Origin: Candidatus Altarchaeales archaeon A3
GTDB lineage: Archaea; Altiarchaeota; Altiarchaeia; Altiarchaeales; Altiarchaeaceae
DNA: 5,688 nt
Reading direction: 5' to 3'
Assembly (NCBI GenBank): GCA_002083985.1
Contig: MTER01000058.1
Location: 1 to 5,688, forward strand
A program made the position numbers and the translations under genes. Below the pieces are notes generated by a model. That model ran no database searches, was not told the origin of the DNA, and worked only from the letters and a program-made list of their open reading frames with translations. Within the stretch, counting starts at the first letter, position 1. Every line of letters begins with the position of its first letter. Of the stretch, positions 1-4,136 are shown in pieces.

Positions 1-92
1 GGAAATTTTAAAGATATCCAAATTTTAAAATGAATTTGAAATTTAAGAGGAAAATTTATTGTATTTGTTTAGATAATTGAATTTTTATATAA
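1..92. other. AT-rich sequence without recognisable gene
   Basis: I see no intact gene here. The opening ten codons read in the + frame end at a TGA at 31-33 and could be the tail of something further left, but nothing identifies it. The stretch is dominated by AAATTT/TTTAAA-type words, which recur in every intergenic region of the window. Together with 93-478 it forms a gene-free stretch of almost 480 bases; the rest of that stretch is transposable-element debris described in other entries. Confidence 0.5.
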
Positions 93-120
93 TAGAGTTG
101 TTGCAAATTAAAAATTTTAA
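93..120 (+). repeat. Solo left end of the small transposable element (copy A)
   Basis: These 28 bases are identical to 291-318, and 95-120 is identical to the reverse complement of 1810-1835. They start with TA followed by the terminal sequence gagttgttgcaaattaa. Beyond 120 the sequence diverges from both other copies, and I find no matching right end before the second left end at 293. It is therefore best read as a truncated copy, or as one end of an older insertion later broken by copy B. No target duplication can be assigned. Confidence 0.7.
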
Positions 121-239
121 ATGAATTGCGTAAGTCCTGGTATTGCTAAAAAAAGTCACCTATTTTTATGCCATCAAATTATTAAGAAGTTACTGAAAAA
201 TACTAAATTTTATATTTTACACTTGCTGTTGCTCGTATC

Positions 240-264
240 TTTTAAAAACTTGAAGTTTTTAAAA
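240..264. repeat. Perfect 12-bp palindrome with one-base centre
   Basis: TTTTAAAAACTT, then G, then AAGTTTTTAAAA: both arms match over all 12 bases. It lies between the two left ends of the transposable element, in sequence with no credible gene. As RNA it could form a hairpin with a small loop. It is almost all A/T, so it may be a chance product of the composition; it could also be a remnant of another inserted element or an old terminator. No function can be assigned. Confidence 0.4.
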
Positions 265-327
265 TACCCTGAAATTTTGAGAATATACATTAGAGTTGTT
301 GCAAATTAAAAATTTTAAGAGTGAAAG

Positions 328-429
328 CTAATAAAATTTAAGTATTTGCTCAATAGTGTGTGGTAAATCACCCGTAACAGTTAAAAAATCACGAATAACC
401 TCCACAATTTATTGAGCATATTCAAATTT
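328..429 (-). pseudogene. Broken coding remnant inside copy B, probably transposase C-terminus
   Basis: Read on the minus strand, the frame gives KFEYAQ, a stop codon (409-411, TAA), then 26 codons starting IVEVIRDFLTVTGDLPHT and ending in TAG at 328-330. The composition (mixed charged and hydrophobic residues, no runs of Lys/Asn/Ile) looks like real protein rather than translated AT-rich spacer. The TAG lies just before the left terminal repeat, where a transposase gene would end. A single C-to-T change in a CAA codon would explain the internal stop. What is seen is a decayed fragment between element ends; that it came from the element's transposase is inference. I cannot name the family. 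Confidence 0.5.
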
Positions 430-432
430 AAA
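427..432 (+). promoter_or_regulatory. Candidate TATA-like box for the CoA gene, inside the element end
   Basis: TTTAAA preceded by CAAA lies about 50 bases before the start codon at 479, predicting transcription start near 455 and a leader of roughly 25 bases. Nothing TATA-like lies at the distance needed for a leaderless transcript; the sequence there is the terminal repeat of copy B. If this box is used, the gene is transcribed from a transposable-element end. The evidence is only base composition and position. Confidence 0.25.
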
Positions 433-478
433 GGTAAAAAAGTTATTTTGCAACATGTCTATTTAATCAATAAAAAAT

Positions 479-1204
479 ATGAAACTTCCAAAATCCCATC
501 CTCGTTTTGAGTCCTTAAAAACAAGGGAAAAATTAGTCACAGGGTTTAAAGAGGGTTATGTAGCAATAAACGGATTAATTGCGCAGGGAAGAGGAGAATG
601 TTTTGATTACCTGCTTGAAGAAAAAACACAAAATTTTGCGATGAATACCGAAAGAGTTGCAGTTGCATTGCTTTTACTTTCAAAAAGTCCTGTAATATCT
701 GTCAATGGCAATGTTGCAGCATTATGCGGCAGAGAAATTTGTAAATTAGCAAAAATTTTAAAATGTCCTGTTGAGGTAAATTTATTCTATTGGACAAAAA
801 AAAGAGGGGAAATAATTGAAAAAAAATTAAGGAAATTTTATGATAATGTTTTAACTGAAAAGACAAAGAAAATTCCAAATCTAAATTCAAAAAGAGCAAA
901 TGTCAGCAGGTATTTTTATAATGCTGATGTTGCTTTAATTCCACTGGAAGATGGCGATAGAGCGGAAGCATTAGTTAAGATGAAAAAGAATGTTATAGCA
1001 ATTGACTTAAATCCGTTGTCCCGCACATCGCAAAATGCAACCATAAGCATCGTTGATAATATTGTCAGAGCAATTCCTAATATGATAACTTATGCAGAAG
1101 AACTAAAAAATTTAAGGAGAGATGAACTTGAAGATATTGTGAAAAAATTTAAAAATGAAAAAAATTTAAAAATGGCGATAAATTTCCTGAAGGGAAAAAT
1201 TTAA
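479..1204 (+). CDS. 4-phosphopantoate--beta-alanine ligase (archaeal phosphopantothenate synthetase)
   Basis: The enzyme joins 4-phosphopantoate to beta-alanine with ATP, giving 4'-phosphopantothenate, AMP and diphosphate. In most archaea it works in the cytosol after pantoate kinase and replaces the bacterial PanC/PanK steps of CoA synthesis. The 241-residue product has the family's conserved blocks along its full length: PKSHPRFESLKTRE (4-17), GLIAQGRGECFDYLL (32-46), PVISVNGNVAAL (71-82), VEVNLFYWT (98-106), ALIPLEDGDRAEALV (152-166), VIAIDLNPLSRT (172-183) and IVDNIVRAIPNM (191-202). Length and N-terminus match the family, so the ATG at 479 is secure although no ribosome-binding site precedes it. 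Its 5' side is transposable-element sequence. Its stop codon shares TTAA with the stop of convergent L11. No pantoate kinase gene is visible in the window. Confidence 0.93.
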   Translation: MKLPKSHPRFESLKTREKLVTGFKEGYVAINGLIAQGRGECFDYLLEEKTQNFAMNTERVAVALLLLSKSPVISVNGNVAALCGREICKLAKILKCPVEVNLFYWTKKRGEIIEKKLRKFYDNVLTEKTKKIPNLNSKRANVSRYFYNADVALIPLEDGDRAEALVKMKKNVIAIDLNPLSRTSQNATISIVDNIVRAIPNMITYAEELKNLRRDELEDIVKKFKNEKNLKMAINFLKGKI

Positions 1205-1671
1205 TTTATCCTTTCATCAAATTTTCCCTCGGCAACCGCCTTTATAAAGTCCTTCGGAGGCATATTTTCAATAGTTACGCTCATAGAAACGCATGTTCCT
1301 GCTGCTTCTTTAAGTGCCGCTTTCAGATTTGACGCCAGCATGATATCTTTTTTCATCTTTACAACCTTCAAAATCTGCTCCATTGTTATGTTGCCGACAA
1401 AATTTTTATCTTTTCCTCCTTTTGCCAAACCAATTTCTTTCTTTAATAATGCAGATGTTGGCGGTGTTCCGATTTCAATCTCAAATTTTTTTGTCGCTGA
1501 GTCAATTGTAATTTTTACAGGGACTTTCATTCCTTCAAAGTCCTTTGTCTTTTTATTTACTTCGTCTATCACCATCTTTATATTTACTCCTGTTGGTCCA
1601 AGCATTGGGCCCAACGGAGGTCCTGGTTTTGCGTTTCCCCCATCAACAAGCGATTCAATTATTTCAGGCAT
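1201..1671 (-). CDS. rpl11: Large-subunit ribosomal protein L11 (uL11)
   Basis: uL11 binds the GTPase-associated centre of 23S rRNA together with the P-stalk and takes part in elongation-factor turnover. The N-terminal domain carries the signature GGNAKPGPPLGP followed by LGPTGVN (11-30). The C-terminal RNA-binding domain starts near GTPPTSALLKKE (68-79) and continues through GNITMEQILKVVKMK (93-107) and AAGTCVSMSVTIE (123-135). At 156 residues it is full length for an archaeal protein. The ATG is preceded by AT-only sequence without a Shine-Dalgarno motif. It follows secE and spt5 in the same direction, as in many archaea, but 170 bases separate it from spt5, including a 54-bp insertion. Downstream, where L1 would be expected, it runs into the convergent CoA gene with overlapping stop codons. 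Confidence 0.96.
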   Translation of the reverse strand: MPEIIESLVDGGNAKPGPPLGPMLGPTGVNIKMVIDEVNKKTKDFEGMKVPVKITIDSATKKFEIEIGTPPTSALLKKEIGLAKGGKDKNFVGNITMEQILKVVKMKKDIMLASNLKAALKEAAGTCVSMSVTIENMPPKDFIKAVAEGKFDERIN

Positions 1672-1691
1672 TTTAAAATTTTTTAAATATT

Positions 1692-1700
1692 AAGTTTAAA
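1692..1700 (-). promoter_or_regulatory. Candidate TATA-like box for L11
   Basis: On the minus strand TTTAAACTT lies about 25 bases upstream of the L11 ATG, the distance expected for a leaderless archaeal transcript. The whole 1672-1776 stretch is AT-rich with several similar words, so this assignment is weak. It matters because the insertion at 1782-1835 may have separated L11 from the secE-spt5 transcript, and this box would lie downstream of the insertion and be intact. Confidence 0.25.
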
Positions 1701-1776
1701 ATTTTATTTTTATGTTTTTTTGTAATTTAAATTTTTTAATTTATTTGTTTTATTTGTCTTTGAAATTTTTTTAATG

Positions 1777-1781
1777 TTATA
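1777..1781. repeat. Left 5-bp target duplication (TTATA) of the 54-bp element
   Basis: TTATA here is repeated exactly at 1836-1840, directly abutting the other end of the inserted element. Removing the element and one copy leaves a continuous AT-rich spt5-L11 spacer. A 5-bp duplication is usual for transposase-mediated insertion, though five A/T bases can match by chance in such sequence. Confidence 0.6.
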
Positions 1782-1835
1782 GACATGTTGCAAAATAACT
1801 TTTTCACCTTTAAAATTTTTAATTTGCAACAACTC
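1782..1835 (-). mobile_element. 54-bp MITE-like element with terminal inverted repeats
   Basis: One end reads gacatgttgcaaaataa inward; the other, on the opposite strand, reads gagttgttgcaaattaa. The first 13 bases of each match at 11 positions. Compared with copy B in reverse orientation, 1810-1835 equals 293-318 exactly, and 1780-1814 equals 427-461 with one mismatch. The whole element is therefore copy B lacking 319-431 (113 bases), joined at TTTAA, which occurs at both deletion edges (314-318 and 427-431). It is non-coding and could move only with transposase supplied elsewhere. It lies in the spt5-L11 spacer one base past the spt5 stop codon. On the transcribed strand its ends can pair into a hairpin (nine contiguous base pairs), which could affect processing or readthrough into L11. 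Confidence 0.78.
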
Positions 1836-1840
1836 TTATA
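1836..1840. repeat. Right 5-bp target duplication (TTATA) of the 54-bp element
   Basis: Exact match to 1777-1781 on the other side of the element. It is followed by one base and then the spt5 stop codon (complement of 1842-1844), so the insertion spared the coding sequence by a single base. Confidence 0.6.
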
Positions 1841-1841
1841 T

Positions 1842-2363
1842 TTATCTGCTGTCTTTACTTAATGCCCTTAAGTCAGAGCCCTTTACAGTTATCGGAATCG
1901 GAACTGCTGATTCGGTCAATTCAATTGTTACATCGTTTTTCTCTTTGTTCACTTTAATAACTCTTGCCCTCTCACCCTTGAAAGGCCCATTAACAACCTC
2001 AACAAAATCACCTGTATTTAAAAAGGCAACTATCTTCTTCGGGAACATAATGTTTTCCAGTTCCTCAATCAGCACGGGTTTAGGTGGCGTCTTGTCTGTT
2101 TTTTTCCCCTTTACAACTTTTAATGTCGTATTCTTTCTCCCGACTAACTGTCCCGTTTTCGGAATGGTTTTTGCCATTTCTTCTATGGACCGGTAATTGT
2201 CTTTCTCCGCTTCAATAAATATATATCCTCTTTGAGTAGTAACATAAGCAACGCTGTAAATTCCTTTATAGGTTCCACCTGCGGATAATTTTTTTGCTTC
2301 ATTGTAAAACATTTCTGCAACTATTCTTTCCTGTCCCTGTGTAACTTTCAATGCAAATATCAT
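1842..2363 (-). CDS. spt5: Transcription elongation factor Spt5 (archaeal NusG homologue)
   Basis: Spt5 binds the clamp of RNA polymerase across the DNA cleft and raises processivity, usually with Spt4; its KOW domain can contact the ribosome. The NGN domain covers about residues 1-85, beginning MIFALKVTQGQE, with the typical RGYIFIEAE (45-53) and the following helix. The KOW domain starts near GDFVEVVNGPFKGERARV (118-135) and ends near SDLR (163-166). At 173 residues it is longer than the usual roughly 150 for archaea. The extra length lies mainly in the linker between the domains (about 84-105, Lys/Pro-rich) and in a short C-terminal tail. secE lies upstream with a 65-base gap, and no TATA-like box is placed well before this ATG, so joint transcription with secE is likely. 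No Spt4 gene is visible. Confidence 0.95.
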   Translation of the reverse strand: MIFALKVTQGQERIVAEMFYNEAKKLSAGGTYKGIYSVAYVTTQRGYIFIEAEKDNYRSIEEMAKTIPKTGQLVGRKNTTLKVVKGKKTDKTPPKPVLIEELENIMFPKKIVAFLNTGDFVEVVNGPFKGERARVIKVNKEKNDVTIELTESAVPIPITVKGSDLRALSKDSR

Positions 2364-2381
2364 TTTTATAATTTATAATTA

Positions 2382-2399
2382 ATGAGTAAAATGAGTAAA
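2382..2399. repeat. Two tandem 9-bp copies in the secE-spt5 gap
   Basis: ATGAGTAAA occurs twice without spacing. It lies in the short spacer between the secE stop and the spt5 start. It is probably a small slippage product; no regulatory role is evident. Confidence 0.45.
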
Positions 2400-2428
2400 G
2401 TATTATTGGATATTATTGTTAATTTGTT

Positions 2429-2632
2429 TTATGACATTTTCATCAGCTGGGTTATAAAAAATATCAGGAAGCCCGCAAATCCAAATAAAAGTATTCCTAA
2501 TCCTGTAATTCTTGTAACTTCGTCAAATTCCGAGCGTTTTGGTTTTCTTGTCAGTCGTAAAATTCTGTCTGTTTCCTTAATCCAGTACCTTATAAATTCC
2601 TGAAATTTTGTTATTCGTCCTTTTATATCCAT
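2429..2632 (-). CDS. secE: Protein translocase subunit SecE (Sec61 gamma)
   Basis: SecE clamps the SecY channel in the cytoplasmic membrane and is required for protein export and membrane insertion. The 67-residue product has the family layout: an amphipathic N-terminal helix (about 5-30), the conserved RILRLTRKPKRSEFDEV (23-39), then one membrane span starting at about 42 with GLGILLFGFAGFLIFFI (44-60) and a short hydrophilic tail. It is the first gene of the secE-spt5-L11 series, a gene order common in archaea. The ATG has no clear Shine-Dalgarno sequence; a TATA-like box sits about 25 bases upstream, which suggests a leaderless transcript. It is divergent from rtcA across 97 bases. Confidence 0.93.
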   Translation of the reverse strand: MDIKGRITKFQEFIRYWIKETDRILRLTRKPKRSEFDEVTRITGLGILLFGFAGFLIFFITQLMKMS

Positions 2633-2652
2633 CTTTAAATTTTTGTATTCTA

Positions 2653-2662
2653 TATTTTATAT
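2653..2662 (-). promoter_or_regulatory. TATA box for secE
   Basis: On the minus strand ATATAAAATA is centred about 25 bases upstream of the secE ATG. That spacing is what archaeal TBP-dependent promoters show between the TATA box and the transcription start, so transcription would begin at or next to the start codon. TATA-like words also occur in the tandem block at 2667-2696, so the choice of box is not certain. Confidence 0.45.
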
Positions 2663-2666
2663 GAAA

Positions 2667-2696
2667 TATTTTAAATTTATATATTTTAAATTTATA
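2667..2696. repeat. Perfect tandem duplication of a 15-bp TATA-rich unit
   Basis: The unit tattttaaatttata occurs twice with no spacer (2667-2681 and 2682-2696). It fills the middle of the secE-rtcA divergent promoter region, and each unit offers a TATA-like word on either strand. The second copy contributes to the probable rtcA box at 2691-2698; the first lies just upstream of the secE box. It may provide two TBP binding sites or change spacing between the two promoters; it may also be only a recent slippage event. Confidence 0.6.
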
Positions 2697-2698
2697 AA
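2691..2698 (+). promoter_or_regulatory. TATA box for rtcA
   Basis: TTTATAAA is the best match to an archaeal TATA box upstream of rtcA. It is centred about 35 bases before the ATG at 2730, predicting a transcription start near 2721 and a leader of about ten bases. It overlaps the end of the second 15-bp tandem unit. Confidence 0.5.
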
Positions 2699-2729
2699 TT
2701 AGTAGTTACAAATTAAATTTTAATTAAAA

Positions 2730-3725
2730 ATGTTAGTAATAGACGGCTCTTACGGAGAAGGCGGCGGGCAAATTTTGAGAACAAGCGTGGCATTAAGCGC
2801 CTTAACAAAGACACCAATAAAAATTACGAATCTAAGAAAAAGAAGACAAAATCCCGGATTACGGGCACAACACATAAGTGCAATAAAAGCAGTCGGAAAG
2901 TTATGCAATGCGGATATTAAGGGCATGGAAATCGGCTCAACCGAAATGGAGTTTTATCCGGGAGAAATTTCAGACAAAAAATGGACAATTGACATAGGAA
3001 CTGCAGGTTCAATTCCTCTGGTTTTGCAGGCATTACTGATTACTGCCATTCACAATGATGTTGAAGTGGAAATTACAGGCGGGACTGATGTCCGGTTTGC
3101 ACCATCTATTGATTATGTTAAATTTGTAACACTCCCGATTTTAAAGGTAATCGGATTAAACGCAGAAATTGAAATTTTAAAAAGGGGCTATTATCCAAAT
3201 GGCGGAGGGAAAGTAAAAATTGTGATTAAAAAAATGGATAAATTTGAGCGTATAAATTTTACAGAAAAGGGAAAAATTTCTGAAATTTACGGGATTTCTC
3301 ATGCAAGTGTATCTCTAAAAGGTAGAAATGTTGCGGAAAGACAGAAAATTGCTGCAGAAAAATTTTTAAAAGATATAAATATACGGGCAGAAATAAAGGA
3401 AGAGTATGCAGATACATTTTCAACTGGCAGCGGAATAACTTTATTCGCAAAAACAGAAAAAACGATTATAGGAGCATGTTCTCTGGGAGAGATAAACAGG
3501 AAGGCAGAAGATGTGGGAATTGAATGTGCAAAAAATTTAATAAGCGAAATTAGGAGCGATACGGGAGTTGATTCGCATATAAGCGACCAGATTATTCCTT
3601 ATATTGCACTGGCAAAAGGAAAGGCAAAAATAAATACGACAATGCACGCAATGACAAACATTTATACGGTAAATTTATTTGGTTTTGATGTCAGGGAAAA
3701 GAACGGGGTTGTTGAATGTGAATAA
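2730..3725 (+). CDS. rtcA: RNA 3'-terminal phosphate cyclase RtcA
   Basis: RtcA uses ATP to turn RNA 3'-phosphate ends into 2',3'-cyclic phosphates by way of an enzyme-AMP and an RNA-adenylate intermediate. Cyclic ends are substrates for RtcB-type ligation. Conserved blocks run the whole length: DGSYGEGGGQILRTS (5-19), RRQNPGLRAQH (38-48), IDIGTAGSIPLVLQALL (87-103), ITGGTDVRFAPSIDY (115-129), KRGYYPNGGGKV (151-162), AEDVGIECAKNL (259-270) and SDQIIPYIALA (285-295). His306 in the THAMTN-like block (304-310, TMHAMTN) corresponds to the histidine that is adenylated in E. coli RtcA. At 331 residues it is full length for the true cyclase; this histidine and the TIDIGTAGS block argue against the inactive Rcl1 paralogue. 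No RtcB is seen in the window. The gene is divergent from secE and convergent with a small unrecognised gene 60 bases downstream. Confidence 0.95.
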   Translation: MLVIDGSYGEGGGQILRTSVALSALTKTPIKITNLRKRRQNPGLRAQHISAIKAVGKLCNADIKGMEIGSTEMEFYPGEISDKKWTIDIGTAGSIPLVLQALLITAIHNDVEVEITGGTDVRFAPSIDYVKFVTLPILKVIGLNAEIEILKRGYYPNGGGKVKIVIKKMDKFERINFTEKGKISEIYGISHASVSLKGRNVAERQKIAAEKFLKDINIRAEIKEEYADTFSTGSGITLFAKTEKTIIGACSLGEINRKAEDVGIECAKNLISEIRSDTGVDSHISDQIIPYIALAKGKAKINTTMHAMTNIYTVNLFGFDVREKNGVVECE

Positions 3726-3775
3726 ATTTTGGCTATATTTTTGAATTCACTATCCTAATTATTTTATTTCTAAAT
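3726..3775 (+). terminator. T-rich stretch after rtcA, possible archaeal terminator
   Basis: Right after the rtcA stop there are short T runs on the + strand (for example 3738-3742 and several TTT/TTTT groups to about 3769), with no strong hairpin. Archaeal RNA polymerase can terminate at T-rich tracts alone. The surrounding sequence is AT-rich anyway, so support is weak. Confidence 0.2.
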
Positions 3776-3785
3776 TGTGTAAATT

Positions 3786-4013
3786 TTAAAATCTCCGGAT
3801 GAAATGAGGTGATTTTCTCATAACTGAATTTTTGACCTTTGAAACAAAAAGATATAAGTCCTCAAGAATTCTTATCTTTTCAACAGGAGTAAGTTCATTA
3901 AGGCGTTTCGCATCGTATTCTTTTTCCCAAGTATGAAATTTATTCCATCTGGATTGTATTAGCGAACTGCTGTTTGCAGCAGATATCTTTCGGCTCTTTT
4001 CTATTCTATTCAT
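3786..4013 (-). CDS. Small protein of unknown function, 75 residues
   Basis: I do not recognise this protein. It is rich in charged residues (Lys, Arg, Glu), has no signal peptide or membrane segment, and looks mostly helical. After a Ser-rich stretch (11-21) come aromatic/charged residues RWNKFHTWEKEYD (22-34), then LNELTPVEKIRILEDL (38-53), which looks like a helix with a regular hydrophobic face, and a basic end KSPHFIRRF. No second gene partners it in an operon; it is convergent with rtcA and divergent from the phosphohexomutase. Its upstream region is the 3 x 14-bp repeat, whose middle unit puts a TTTAAA about 28 bases before the ATG. Its size and charge would allow an antitoxin-like or nucleic-acid-binding role, but nothing shows that. 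The balanced composition supports a real gene in this AT-rich sequence. Confidence 0.6.
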   Translation of the reverse strand: MNRIEKSRKISAANSSSLIQSRWNKFHTWEKEYDAKRLNELTPVEKIRILEDLYLFVSKVKNSVMRKSPHFIRRF

Positions 4014-4016
4014 CTT

Positions 4017-4058
4017 ATGTGAAATTTAAAATGTGAAATTTAAAATGTGAAATTTAAA
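4017..4058. repeat. Three perfect tandem copies of a 14-bp unit
   Basis: The unit atgtgaaatttaaa occurs three times in succession without a mismatch (4017-4030, 4031-4044, 4045-4058), starting three bases upstream of the start codon of the small minus-strand gene. Each unit ends in TTTAAA, a weak TATA-like core. The middle one is centred about 28 bases from that gene's ATG, so the repeat probably forms its promoter, with spare cores 14 bases to either side. It also occupies part of the region upstream of the phosphohexomutase. Perfect copies suggest recent expansion by slippage. Confidence 0.7.
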
Positions 4059-4093
4059 TTTTTATTAGTTAAAAATATAATTTCTAACATAAA

Positions 4094-4106
4094 ATAATTT
4101 AAATTT
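4094..4106 (+). promoter_or_regulatory. Candidate TATA-like region for the phosphohexomutase
   Basis: The sequence taatttaaattt lies about 37 bases before the ATG at 4137, predicting a transcript with a leader of around ten bases. It is one of several AT-only words here, so the assignment is tentative. Confidence 0.25.
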
Positions 4107-4136
4107 GATTTGGTTATTATATGTTATTTTAATAAA

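Larger units (their letters stand above)
293..459 (+). mobile_element. 167-bp internally deleted IS remnant (copy B)
   Basis: The left end is gagttgttgcaaattaa (293-309). The right end, read inward on the other strand, is gacatgttgcaaaataa (459-443). These form imperfect terminal inverted repeats: GA, two mismatches, then nine matching bases. Both ends recur in the 54-bp copy at 1782-1835, which confirms them as element boundaries. The interior holds a broken coding remnant (328-429, minus strand) that looks like the end of a transposase gene. Its left flank (CATTA) and right flank (TATTT) do not match, so no target duplication is preserved. The right end stops 19 bases before the start codon of the phosphopantothenate-synthesis gene. 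The IS family is not identifiable from what remains; the 5-bp duplication at the 54-bp copy is a clue. Confidence 0.65.

Noticed and set aside
128..138. GCGTAAGTCCT, which resembles terminal sequences I associate with some bacterial (cyanobacterial) insertion sequences
   Set aside because: There is only one copy, with no inverted partner in the window and no flanking duplication. An 11-base match from memory is not enough to call an element.
121..309. Plus-strand open frame of 62 codons in the upstream debris
   Set aside because: Its last codons are the second copy of the element's left end, it spans a palindrome, and the translation is a Leu/Lys/Phe-rich string typical of AT-rich non-coding sequence.
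347..418. 9-bp inverted repeat TGCTCAATA (347-355) / TATTGAGCA (410-418)
   Set aside because: It lies in the coding remnant of copy B with a 54-base spacer. Both arms are explained as coding sequence (YAQ and IEQ codons), so pairing is probably accidental.
1..478. Possible RNA gene in the long gene-free left region
   Set aside because: No tRNA-type arms, GC-rich helices or conserved RNA motifs were found. In AT-rich archaea structured RNAs usually stand out by higher GC, and nothing here does.
1340..1693. 117-codon plus-strand frame opposite L11
   Set aside because: It is the antisense shadow of the L11 gene, which is certain by motif. Its product is a Phe/Pro/Ile-rich string with no family features.
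2382..2603. 73-codon plus-strand frame starting at the 9-bp tandem repeat
   Set aside because: It lies opposite secE, and the start is just the duplicated ATGAGTAAA. The minus-strand SecE product is clearly the real one.
4017..4058. Short CRISPR-like repeat array
   Set aside because: The 14-bp units are directly contiguous without spacers, and no cas genes are nearby. This is a simple tandem repeat.
4110..4136. Upstream TTG start of the phosphohexomutase, adding nine residues
   Set aside because: Family members begin just before the FGTTGIRG block, the ATG at 4137 fits that, and the nine extra residues are intergenic-looking AT-rich sequence.
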